Below, piece after piece: positions 9,556 to 18,889 of a stretch of 18,998 nt of DNA. The translations under genes were made by a program, and so were the position numbers. The notes beneath the pieces were generated by a model. The model was given only the letters and a program-made list of their open reading frames with translations. It was not told where the DNA came from and searched no databases. Source of the stretch: Paraglomus occultum (lineage: Eukaryota; Glomeromycota; Glomeromycetes; Paraglomerales; Paraglomeraceae); NCBI GenBank assembly GCA_910592205.1, contig CAJVPJ010000687.1:1-18998 (forward strand), in the 5' to 3' direction. Position 1 is the first letter of the stretch. Each line of letters opens with the position of its first letter.

Positions 9556-12150
9556 ATGTTCAAGCGGAAATCAGCTGCAACTCCGGTGCGTTCAAAAAGC
9601 CCACCATTGCTAGAAAAGCGACAGTACGTTGCGTCGCCGAGGTTTTACGAAATATTAGATTATTTTGCAGAAAAATTGAATGGTCAGTATGGGAAGAAAT
9701 AAAAAGAGTGGTCGACTTGGATACTGATAAATTTTGCAGTCCCATTACAATTTAGCACCTTTATGAAGAAAAGATACAGTAAAGATCAGATTTCGGAGCC
9801 TCAGGATTTTGAGTAAGTAGAACGTGAAATGACCCGCTTTCAAATGTACAAAACAAGGAATTGGCGAAAGTGCATTTTAAAATAAGAATTGGATATCAAT
9901 TATCCTTGTTCGTAATACTGCATGTCTCTCGAATAACGCATTTACGTATTTCCATGTATTCATTAGACATCTCATCCATTCTGAGAGTGAGCAAGATGCA
10001 GAGGCCGCCTTGAAAACCTTGTCAAGCAAGATTCCGGGTAAATTAATTTTGCATAATAAACAACTTTGTTATCACATTAACCGCCCGACCCCATTCACAA
10101 ATACGCGTTACCATACACGTTTTCATATTTTAGGCACATATAAAAACTTGGCCAAGCAATTTCCCAATATCAAAGGAAATCGCAAATCACAAGCAATGGG
10201 AACAGTAGTAATACGAGATGTTCCAGATGAGTATATACATAGCTCAGAAACATCAGAAATCATTCCATCCGTTGAGACTGTTGAGAAATCAGCAGCTATT
10301 AAGATATATTTTGAAAATTACTTTTACGGAGTGCTCAAGAAGCCGTCGGGGCGAATGACGAGAAGGTTGTTGCTTGAGAATGAATTGGAAAAGATGACCA
10401 TATCTGAGCAGGACAAACAGTGGATACGACAAGAATTACTTGATCTTGAATCCGACTATATGCGATTGCTTAGGAAAAGAGTTGCTATTAGTTCATTCAA
10501 TATAGTCAAGACTATCGGTCATGGAGCATTTGGAGTGGTGAAACTGGTGCGGGAGAAAAGCAGTGGCAAATTGTACGCAATGAAGATGATGAGGAAGGCC
10601 GATATGTTGAAGAAAGGCCAGGAGGGACACGTGCGTGCAGAGAGAGACATACTCACTGCTGCCGCTGAAACAGCTCAGTGGATTGTCAAGTTGATCTATT
10701 CTTTTCAGGATGCTGATAATTTATACTTAGTTATGGAGTATATGGCTGGTGGTGATTTGCTAAACTTGCTGATTGAAAAGGATACATTTGAAGAAGATTT
10801 TGCCAAATTTTATGTTGCCGAGATGGTTTTGGCAATTGAAGAGGCGCATCGTCTTGGATATATCCACCGTGATGTTAAGGTGAACATTGTCGATATCGAT
10901 ACAAATTGGCTCAAAAACTTTTAAAATCCGCTAATTATATAACGTATGCTAACATTTAATTATTCCAATTATTCTTAACCAAATAACATGACAATAGCCT
11001 GATAATTTCTTGTTCGATTCAGATGGTCATATTAAACTGTCGGACTTTGGTCTCGCAACAGGTTTTCATTGGTCACATGATTCAGCATATTATGAACAAC
11101 AACGTAAAGATCTCTTGCACAAGACCGGTATTGACATCGAAACTGACACTCTTACACGTATGATGGGCAAAAAGCATCGATCAGCGAGATGGTCTGAAGA
11201 CTGGTCAGACGAGTTTGGTGATGATAAAGTACCCAATACAAGAATATTAACGTGGAGAGATAATCACAGGAGGAATCTAGCATTCTCTGTTGTAGGGACG
11301 AATAACTATATGGCTCCTGAAGTATTAAGAAATACTGGATATGATAGTAGATGTGATTGGTAAGTGATGAGTGAATCCGTCTCCTCCGCTTATTCTTTTA
11401 AACTGATATCTTGAAATGTTTTCATATATTATAGGTGGAGTCTAGGAGTAAGTCATTAATTACTTTGCGAAATGTTTTACTTTAATTTTAGTCACCTGTT
11501 GTAACGTTATTGAAATTTCTTTATAGGTGATAATTTTCGAAATGTTGTATGGATTTCCTCCATTCTGCTCTAAATCCAGACTTGCGACACGTCAAAAAAT
11601 TGTCAATTGGCAACAAACATTACGTTTTCCAGCCCGTCCACACCTCTCCCATGAGGCGCAAGATCTAATTAAACGTCTGATCTGTGAGAAAGAAGATCGT
11701 CTATGCTCAAGTCCTTATGCTGCATCCACAAGACCAAATAGTCTTTATGCAGCCAACAGGAGGCCAGCTATGCTGGGAGCGAACGATGCATCTGAAATAA
11801 AGGCTCATCCTTGGTTCAAGGGCATAGATTGGGCAAATCTACATAATGTTATACCGCCGTTCAGGCCTAAATTGAAGAACGAGATTGATACAAGATATTT
11901 CGAAGAAATTGTTGATGATAACCCATTGGCCCCACCCGAAGGTGAAGTTGAGAGGAAGCCTAAGGATCCCTTACTAAGAGACAAACAACATGGAAACATT
12001 GTATTGAATACGAGAATGCAGAAGGCGTTCGCTGGCTATACTTTCCGCGGTTTACCATTAGAGAGACTAAGAGGTGGAATGGTTGAGCGCATCAAACAGA
12101 GAGCTGCTGGGAAAGAACAAAGGTTAAGGTCGAGGGCTATGAGTTTATAA
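9556..12150 (+). CDS. NDR/LATS-family AGC serine/threonine protein kinase, seven exons
   Basis: Exons are 9556-9682, 9740-9812, 9967-10037, 10134-10879, 10998-11359, 11435-11447 and 11527-12150; phases agree and give 671 residues. An N-terminal, probably MOB-binding, helical region (about 140-210) precedes the catalytic domain. Visible there are the glycine loop GHGAFG (219-224), Lys241 in YAMK, Glu260 in the C-helix, HRDVKPDN with Asp337, DFG (355-357), a long insert of about 80 residues, activation segment SVVGT with Ser436, and APE (445-447). The C-terminus has IPPFRPKL, then a hydrophobic motif FAGYTF (632-637) with Thr636 as expected phosphosite, plus a basic tail. NDR kinases work with MOB co-activators in polarity, septation and cell separation (Cbk1/Orb6, Dbf2/Sid2); I cannot fix the subgroup. 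Start: ATG 9556 is the first in-frame Met after a stop at 9508; exons 1-3 are less certain than 4-7. Confidence 0.93.
10038..10133 (+). other. In-frame 96-nt intron in the kinase N-terminal region
   Basis: GTAAAT at 10038 and TTTTAG ending at 10133 are acceptable splice sites. The segment is exactly 32 codons and free of stops, so retention would insert 32 residues between Gly91 and Thr92 without breaking the protein. I treat it as an intron because of the splice signals and the irregular residue content (His/Thr/Asn/Arg-rich), but it may be retained or truly coding. Confidence 0.6.
11435..11447 (+). other. 13-nt microexon of the NDR kinase
   Basis: The preceding exon ends with TG (C-D-W split) before GTAAGT, and the intron ends TTATAG. 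These 13 bases complete Trp460 and encode W-S-L-G, then GTAAGT opens the next intron. The next exon resumes with V-I-I-F-E-M-L. The resulting CDWWSLGVIIFEML is the invariant kinase subdomain IX, so the microexon is needed for a normal fold. Confidence 0.95.
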
Positions 12151-12327
12151 ATATTGGAAAAGACAGTTGACTTTCATTACAAGGACTTGTCGTTTTGGGA
12201 TTGAGAATAGTCAATAGCATGTTTGTATATTGACAGTATATACATTAATTCACGTTCACTGGTCATTCCTGTAAATTATGTCATAATATCAATCGAGTTT
12301 TGTACGATATTAATTCTACAACCCACA

Positions 12328-12731
12328 TTATAAATACAACGCAATTTCATGTCTCGAGAAATCTTTTCTTCTCATTTTAGTGCAAATTAGTCCAACGCGC
12401 CTAGTATTGTAGTCTGTCCAAAACGGCAGATATTTATCGTGGAAACTTGGATGGAAACTGATAACGAGCCTCGCATTTGTGAATGCGAGAGTCGTAAAGT
12501 CACATCGCCCGTCTTTATATCCAAAGGATGACTCATGTAAATAATAGTTTATCAATTGTAGTAATCGATTGCCGATTTCATTGGCGTTATCCAAACTTTC
12601 TGAATCCCATAATTTTTCACATGATATCCATATAAATGGTTTTATTTTAATATTGGAAATGAGTCAAGGAATAACTATCCGCTCCTTAAGACCTGACTAA
12701 TATTGATAGGCGGTTTCATTTCTGAGGACAT
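12328..12731 (-). CDS. Possible small two-exon gene, hypothetical
   Basis: I do not recognise this protein. The minus-strand frame 12594-12328 (extending open upstream to about 12680) has composition unlike random AT-rich DNA: LDNANEIGNRLLQLINYYL, then FGYKDGRCDFTTLAFTNARL and FHPSFHDKYLPFWTDYN. A compatible first exon is 12731-12698 (MSSEMKPPINI), joined by a 98-nt GT-AG intron to 12599-12328, giving 101 residues with no signal peptide or membrane segment. The donor GTCAGG is weak. The gene would converge with the kinase, 177 bp between stop codons, so the alternative is that this is antisense to the kinase 3' region and not a gene. Confidence 0.35.
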
Positions 12732-14247
12732 ATTAATATACTCACAACATTCGAAATGCTCATTGTTTAGTTACTTTTTGTGCACCTCTATGTACGTAGT
12801 ACCTCGAACAACTAAGATGATTCGAGAGTGTATTATTAATTGTAGCTTCTATTCGCTTTGATTAACGTCTCTTTTTAATTCTATGAATGATACAATCGTA
12901 TAATTTCGTTAGGACAGGGTAATCGATTATGAGGAATATGCCACAACACATGGCAAAGACTTGGGAGCAATTCGCATACAATCTGCATTTAGCAAAAATT
13001 GATTGGTAATAGATGTTCGCATTGAAAATTGAAATTGACAGTCCGGGTCAACGTTTGCGGTGTGACTTTATTTGTTCAGTTTACACGAAGCAGGTATTAA
13101 TTGAAACGTACGAAATAGCGAGCTGACCAGAGATGTTGATTTAACGTCACAAGAAAATCACTGATTAAGAACCTTAATTGCAAAGATAATGAGCGTGAAT
13201 TTGAACGTAACAAATACGGAATGTGTTCATGTGCCGTAGCAGCGAACGAAATGTTAAGTGCAAGTGTCTAATATCACGTGTTCAAAGCACGCGTGAACTT
13301 GATAGTTGCGATCACTTATTACTGGACGTGCTTAACGTTAAAAACAACGCAATTCAGTAATTGTTTTCTTGCCCTATGAACCAAGTGAATCATTTAGAAA
13401 TAGTAGCAAGAATGTAATCAAGTTGACCACACAAGCCTATCTGTATTTTACCATAGGCTTGAATTGATGTTTTATTTCCGAAACGTCGACCGGCTTAGTT
13501 TATATAAAATATTTAATTTTCTTTTTAATGATCAATTTAACAGTATCCGAGATGAAACTATAATTTCTCCTCTTACGATGACTGCAAACTGAGAGAAGAT
13601 TAGCTAGTTGAGACATGTAAGACATCATGTTTAATACGTCAGCTATCGATAGTAAGCAGCGCGGAAGTCAGGTAACTTGTAAGGAGAGAGTGCCCTTAAT
13701 CCAATGGGTGGTGATATAGAAGAGGTTGTATGGGACGTCCTATTTTAGCTGTTGAGAATGTAGATGTGATCACAATAATAAATTTTTATAGGAAGTTGGC
13801 CGGCGTACTTACGAGTCACGTCTTACAAGGTAAGAATCATTATTTTGAGTGACGCTAATTAATTTGCACGACCAACAATATTTCTATCGAAGTGTGACAG
13901 ATGAACGTCTTGCAGGCGGATTTAAGTTAAGGTATTATTTGTGATTATCAAAAATCAAGATGAAATGGTTTTTCACACGGTTCAAACTATTACGAAAAGC
14001 ATTATGCGACATAGAGCTTTTACCTTAGCAACGACAATAATTGTGCTAACATTTCATTGGAATGGCTTTTATGATAGACATCTTAACTGCCTCATTACAT
14101 TTGATATTCTCAAGTATTTAAAGAGGTAATTAAAAGACGATGAGACTTTTATATAAGAACTAGACGAAGTAAAGCCCAAGACATAATGGGGCTAACAGAA
14201 CGTAATCCTCATTCATGGCAACAAGTAACATTTTCTGGATTTTGACC
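12732..14247. other. 1.5-kb intergenic region
   Basis: No gene supported. A minus-strand open stretch of about 60 codons near 12844-13035 has no early ATG and no motif. At 13791-13838 a 40-base segment is bracketed by splice-like TTTATAG and GTAAGA signals on the plus strand, but I found no phase-compatible partner exons. The 13941-14129 frame is AT-driven. Nothing resembling a tRNA is visible. Confidence 0.5.
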
Positions 14248-14966
14248 TTAAAATTTGTAGTCATGGCCGTTTGTCATCAAAATTACTGCAAGAATCGTAT
14301 AAAACATGACGCTCCCAATAGCGATTGTAGGTGCTGAAGACGCAGCTACAACCTTAATATCTGCACATTGATACCAACTTTCGTTCCCGTTGTTAGAGAC
14401 ATAATAAGCCTGCAGAACGCCTTGATCGCCAGCTTTAGCACTAGCCAAAGTCAAGTCCAACTGCGTAGTGATTTGTTTAGGATAAGTATCAGTCGTACTA
14501 AGCGTAATATTTGCTGTAGATGATTGAGGAGATGACATTTATGTACGAATGATTAGTTCCTATGTGGACGTAGCGTATTAACGAATATGACATTCAACAG
14601 AAGCTTACAGCAAACATTGGTAAAAGTGGCGTTACTGGTAAGAGCATATCTGTAAACAAAGTTTCCATCGCCATCTTCAAACTTGGAGGTTGCTTGTCCA
14701 TCTATCAATATAGGCACGAGAGAAACATCAATTATTGAGACAATATTCCTATAACGGGTGAACAATCAATATTTCAACTTACTTAGAGGGAAGGTTGTGA
14801 TGGCAGAAGTGTTGGTGCTGTTGTACGAGGCGCACGGAGAAATACTGAGCAAGTTCTCATCAAAAGGTCCTCGAGGAGGGGGGTTAAGTAGCTCAAAATG
14901 TGCTTCGACGTCTGAGAGAACAAAAAGCGTAACAATGAAAAAGACAATTTTGACTGTATACTTCAT
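14248..14966 (-). CDS. BIM1-like / X325-type LPMO-like copper protein, secreted and membrane-anchored
   Basis: Three exons (14966-14783, 14701-14609, 14513-14248) join in phase to give 180 residues. Residues 1-22 are a signal peptide ending VEA; cleavage exposes His23, and the mature protein starts HFELLNPPPRGPFDE, the hallmark of the BIM1/X325 family. Further family features are SPCASYN (43-49), FPLNG (59-63), a central Cys92 and WYQCADI (139-145). A Ser/Ala stretch and hydrophobic segment (about 153-172) end in a short polar tail, which suggests membrane or GPI anchoring. In Cryptococcus, Bim1 helps copper uptake; X325 proteins bind copper but show no polysaccharide oxidase activity. The second copper-ligand histidine expected after the PL-x-G segment is not present here; EDGD occupies that region. 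A cell-surface copper or cell-wall role is inferred. Confidence 0.85.
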
Positions 14967-15386
14967 GTTAAACTAGTTTCTGTTACGTGTGAATTTGGAA
15001 GATTCCGATTGCTCCCTGGAGGATCGCAAGGCTCGTTAAAGTATCACTTATATATGAAATTGCTAGTGTCACATTACTACGACAATCGATCTCTTTAATC
15101 AAAGTTTGAGTATGAAAGTTGTATAACCTTCCTCAATCTTTATGATCGTGCTGATTAAACTTGATCACCTAATCAATCGGAAATAAGTTTAACCTTCAAT
15201 TTTGTAACACGGTCATCTAAATGTATCACTACATGCATGTATTCATGGCCAAACTTTACCAGCAAAGTGAACATTGGACCTTAGTACAAGCTGACGGGCT
15301 TCTGACGTGCACTTAGGGAAGGGATATCCAATCATGTTACGATACGAAGATAACCAATAATATTGCTCATATGAGTTTATGCTATA
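14967..15386. other. Intergenic region upstream of the BIM1-like gene
   Basis: This presumably holds the promoter of the minus-strand BIM1-like gene. No gene or defined regulatory site is recognised. The 15243-15425 minus frame runs into the pogo element and is chance. Confidence 0.5.
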
Positions 15387-15409
15387 CAGTTGAACCCCGT
15401 TATACCGAA
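15387..15409 (+). repeat. Left terminal inverted repeat of the pogo element
   Basis: Starts CAGTTGAACCCCGTTATACC immediately after a TA dinucleotide; 22 of 23 positions match the right end. Confidence 0.92.
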
Positions 15410-15585
15410 GGCACGTGGGGAGCACCTATAGTTCGTTATAATGAGGAATTCGGTAAAACGAACACTCCCTTTGTAACGAAGTCTAGCCTAAAGTCAAATA
15501 ATATTCGGTATATTGAGGTTTTCACAAACTATGTTTATTAGTTGCAGAATAAATACCAGTATACAGAAAGAATAAATAATTCGAA

Positions 15586-15906
15586 CTAATCAGTAAAAAA
15601 AGAATCTATTCTAGATTGCTTTTTGCTTGTAAGACTATATAACTCCACCTTCCTTTTCAATGAGCGAAAGACTTTAAGTTCATTATAATCTATTTCCATA
15701 CTGCCTTGTTGGAGGAAATTAAATGCTGTTTCAAATGCAGTCATGGCATCTTTAGTCAAGACAGCAGGAAGACATGGCGAATTACTTTCATTGTCGTCTT
15801 CTGTAGAAGAAAATAAAGAAACAATTTCCTCATCTGTCACCATATCGTTGTTTGGGGCTTTTTCATCGAATAATAACTGAATTAACACAAAAACCGCTTC
15901 TGGCAT
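15586..15906 (-). pseudogene. C-terminal fragment of a pogo/Tigger transposase
   Basis: An open frame of 106 codons inside the pogo element. It matches the usual C-terminal tail of pogo-family transposases: an acidic TDEEIVSLF segment (24-32), an Asp/Glu/Ser-rich spacer, an A-x-x-AFETAFNFLQQ helix (about 54-67), ELKVFRSLKRKVE (76-88), and the closing KKQSRIDSFF (95-104), similar to the PCNA-binding-like end seen in pogo transposases. The DNA-binding CENP-B-type HTH and the DDE domain are absent. The opening MPEAVFVL frame is simply where the deletion ends, so I call it truncated and not a short gene. The frame is still free of stops, which suggests a fairly recent insertion or constraint. Confidence 0.85.
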
Positions 15907-16218
15907 ACAAGCGATGCGATGACAGAATATTCATATTAATATCATGCAAAATCATGATTGTATGAAACAATTTTGATCAGCCGTATTAGTATGACAAATT
16001 TTATAATCGATATAACCAATCACCATGCTAAATTTTATATCACGTGATTAACCTCGGTATAAAGCGACTAGTACAATAGACAAAAATCCTGCCCTTGAAC
16101 TTCGGTAACGGAATAACGAGGTTTACTATTAAAATTCGTAATAACGATCAATTTTAAACATTGAAAAAAAGGGGGAGAAACATTTGCTTCGGTATAGCAA
16201 AAATTCGGTATAACGCAT

Positions 16219-16241
16219 TTCGGTATAACGGGGTTCGACTG
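16219..16241 (-). repeat. Right terminal inverted repeat of the pogo element
   Basis: Ends GGGGTTCGACTG immediately before TA; it is the reverse complement of the left end apart from one base. Additional TTCGGTATA copies lie just inside it. Confidence 0.92.
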
Positions 16242-16532
16242 TACTGCAATCGCCAGACTGTCTTATTTATTGTCTTTAACGCATAATCAATGTCCATCGT
16301 CTGATATAACTACTATATATAGTAATACTAATAAAACTATCCTAAAACATCGGTCCGCAATTGATAGACTGTGCCGTATTCGACAGATTAATGTCACTAT
16401 ATCACAGACATCACGAAAAATTTTATTATAAAAGGCTAATTACATGACGTGCATTTAGGGGTGAACTATAATAATATATGCCACCGAATAAAAATGTGCA
16501 ACAAATTAATAGGCCGGACCCAGTGTTAATCA
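16242..16532. other. Spacer between two pogo-type elements
   Basis: AT-rich; no gene. It may be the decayed interior of the element whose right end is at 16588. Confidence 0.4.
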
Positions 16533-16588
16533 TGCATTTGGAGAGGATTGCACTTGGAGGGAAGGTTGCACTTACGGAGGCCCCACTG
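16533..16588. mobile_element. Solo right end of a second pogo-like element
   Basis: Three successive units with the pattern TGCAyTTggaGGg (TGCATTTGGAGAGG at 16533, TGCACTTGGAGGGA near 16549, TGCACTTACGGAGG near 16567) lead to CCCCACTG followed by TA. Read in reverse this is TA-CAGTGGGGCCTCC followed by subterminal repeats, the usual layout of a pogo/Tigger terminus. I found no matching opposite end in the window, so its extent is unknown. Confidence 0.55.
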
Positions 16589-16590
16589 TA

Positions 16591-17722
16591 TATGAAACGC
16601 GTATTTCATATCATATCCTTAACGATTATTATATGATTTATAGAGTGTTCTATTTTTTTTATCAATATGAGTAACGATATTATAAGACACCATATTTACT
16701 GATTATAATATGTGTAGGAATCCACTGAAAGCAGTAATTTACGAGACCTATTAGATTTGATTAAGTAAATATCGTGATTACAAACCGGGTGTTTTAGATT
16801 ATTATTTGTATCGCAGAAATCTGACTCTAATTTCACATCACGTGGACAACTTTTTTTCATAATGAGTGCGTGACTTTTGGTCACACCGTACAAGAAAAAA
16901 TAAAATGAATTCTTCGCGAATAGTTTGTGATGTTCCGCTAACTGCTTGACAATTAAACCATTTTTTGTTCATCCGTTTGAAATCCGCTAATTTGTATAAC
17001 GGCAAGGTTGACCCGCGTCTTGTTCAAGATTGCAATTGCGAGTGTTTCTAACGCGTTAGTTTAGTCAACCTCAACAGATAGACTACTGACCTAATCCAGC
17101 GGTAGATAATTGTATCCAAACTCGAAAATAATTAACATCGAAGATTAGTGTCCTTATGCTTGATATTAAGATCCGAGCTCAGGTAAAAGCCTATCAACTG
17201 TTAGTCATAAGGTTAGCTACGCCACGCACTGACGGCAAATAGCTAAATCCTTAACCGAGTCAGCTCTTGACTCGACAGTGAACTAGTGTAATCGAAATGG
17301 TAAAAAAAAGCTGTTTTTACTGCAATTACTTTAAATTCATCTTTTGAAAGTTTGTATGCTGCAACTCGTTAGTGCAGGACAGAATTGTTAGTTTGGAATG
17401 GGCCTAACTAAATCACAGAACTGCCAGGGACCGCATTACAGTTTACGGTACCATTCACACCATCTACACCCTGGTCCTAGGATGGGAATCAGAACGTCGA
17501 AATTAAAGACTCTGGATATTACCATCAAAGCATCTTTTTCCAAAAAGAAACTAAAGCAAATCTACTACAAAGGAAAATATCTGCCTGTATTATATGTACA
17601 TCTGAATAAATCATCAAGTGGAGTGTCAAGAAATTTTATTTTTTAAAACTGTAAATTATCATTTACATGTAACATCTTCGCACTTATGTAACAAAAACCA
17701 AATAATTTGTACAATTATAAAC
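16591..17722. other. Intergenic region with one weak open frame
   Basis: No recognised gene. An 82-codon plus-strand frame at 17398-17646 (starting MGLTKSQNCQGPHYSLRYHS) is locally GC-richer and includes a basic KKKLKQIYYKGKY stretch, but it has no motif, splice context or partner exon that I can use. I keep it only as a possible fragment. The minus frame at 16696-16893 is AT-driven. Confidence 0.4.
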
Positions 17723-18889
17723 CTAGCATTTGCGCAAGTCTGGATGTACTGGATTTGTAAAGGTGGAGTAGAAGAAAGCCCGTGACGTATATATTTTTTG
17801 CAAGTTCAGATAATGTTGCTATAAATTCAAATATATATTGAAATGTTAAAACAATAAAATAACTTGAAAATTTGTGAGAAAAGTGTAACATACCTCTAGT
17901 GCTACAAAATGAGCAAAGTTGGATTCCACCAATGATAAACTAGGCTCATCAATTACCAATCTGGTTCTATGCAATGACCATAATCAATATATCCCATCAA
18001 TTTGAGATGTGTTTGCACAATGTTAGCCGCAATTAGTAAAAAAAAAAGTAGCATATTTATAACCTACTATTATAATAAAAACAATATTTATAATGAAGTA
18101 TTACTGCTTTTCCTGGACCACCCTCTGAGTTTAATTGATGGTTATTGCCTTTCTGGCTTTGCAGATGAGCTTTTATGAAGTCTTTTGTCTTCTCAAAGGA
18201 CCACATACACATTATGATGGCTTAATTTCAGAAACCAAAAAAGGAACACCACTGACTGTGCGTGAAGTATCAGGTCATTTTCTTGTGCTATTTACCATTG
18301 ACACATTGATTTAATCGCACTTCATAGTCTTTGTTTCTTGACAAGAAAATGGGACATGTGTAGGGAGTCAAAAATTGACAACAGTGTCTATTCTCAAATA
18401 TTAATATTTTGTGTGGTGCAATATTTGGTACATTATTACGCCTAAATAATTTTATAAATAAATCTAATAATAATAAACAGAACAAAACAAAACAAAACAA
18501 AACAAAGACAACCATTAAAGGTTTGTGCAGTAGCTCTGCTCAAGGAAGTCTTGTCTGCATCCATATAACTGTCTTGGCCTGATAGATGCTTTATTATTAT
18601 TGCTACTTTACATAATAATAAAGTTGCTGACACAGGAGCTGGTATCACTGGCTTGTGGATTGCATATTAATATGGGTTTGTCTTTATTATTGTTTATCAC
18701 TCTTGACTTGTAAAGGTGGGATAAGGACAGCTCTGCTCCAGCATAATTATGGATAATAATGCTCTAAACCCAATACAAAAAAAATGTGGGTATGTGAGTA
18801 TAGTGTAATTCCAAACTTATATATAAATATCACAAAACTTACAGAATCTCATACTCATCCTTCCAGGTCGGTCTAGTTGTCTTTGGCAT
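17723..18889 (-). CDS. Fragmentary multi-exon gene or pseudogene, unidentified
   Basis: Several minus-strand segments look coding and are bounded by splice-like sites, but I could not join them all. They are: 18889-18843, MPKTTRPTWKDEYEI followed by GTAAG; an open stretch about 18650-18512 with SATLLLCKVAIIIKHLSGQD and DADKTSLSRATAQTF; 18387-18296 with CPIFLSRNKDYEVRLNQCVN, then GTAAAT; 18220-18105 with MWSFEKTKDFIKAHLQSQKG and NSEGGPGKA, then GTAATA; 17966-17894 with TRLVIDEPSLSLVESNFAHF; and 17818-17723 with QHYLNLQKIYTSRAFF, ending in a stop. The 18387 and 18220 exons join in phase, as do the last two. The 18105/17966 junction is out of phase, so either an exon is missed or the gene is broken. 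I do not recognise the family. The plus-strand frames here are the antisense shadow of these blocks. Confidence 0.33.
18481..18506 (+). repeat. (AACAA)n microsatellite
   Basis: About five perfect copies of a five-base AACAA unit, just outside one of the exon-like blocks of the unidentified minus-strand gene. Its complement creates an artefactual Phe/Val/Leu/Cys-rich reading frame on the minus strand. Confidence 0.95.

Larger units (their letters stand above)
15387..16241 (-). mobile_element. Non-autonomous pogo/Tigger-type DNA transposon, 855 bp
   Basis: The ends are inverted repeats of about 23 nt: the left end begins CAGTTGAACCCCGTTATACC and the right end, reversed, CAGTCGAACCCCGTTATACC, with a single mismatch at position 5. 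Both are flanked by TA (15385-15386 and 16242-16243), the target-site duplication of Tc1/mariner/pogo elements. Subterminal TTCGGTATAACG-like motifs recur near both ends (for example 15450-15460, 16186-16228). The interior keeps only the 3' part of a transposase gene on the minus strand, so the element has lost its catalytic domain and could move only with enzyme supplied elsewhere. It lies in intergenic DNA and disrupts no gene I can see. Confidence 0.93.

Noticed and set aside
12844-13050. Minus-strand stop-free stretch of about 60 codons
   Set aside because: No start codon near its beginning, hydrophobic AT-driven composition and no motif.
13680-13840. Possible spliced plus-strand exons (MGGDIEE near 13705 and the segment 13791-13830 bracketed by TTTATAG and GTAAGA)
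   Set aside because: No further phase-compatible exons or recognisable protein could be found.
18030-18300. Plus-strand coding-like readings (DHPLSLIDGYCLSGFADELL and SFYEVFCLLKGPHTH)
   Set aside because: They are antisense to minus-strand blocks that have better splice sites and phase.
18442-18648. Minus-strand frame ending in a Phe/Val/Leu/Cys run
   Set aside because: The run comes from the AACAA microsatellite; only the part before it looks coding.
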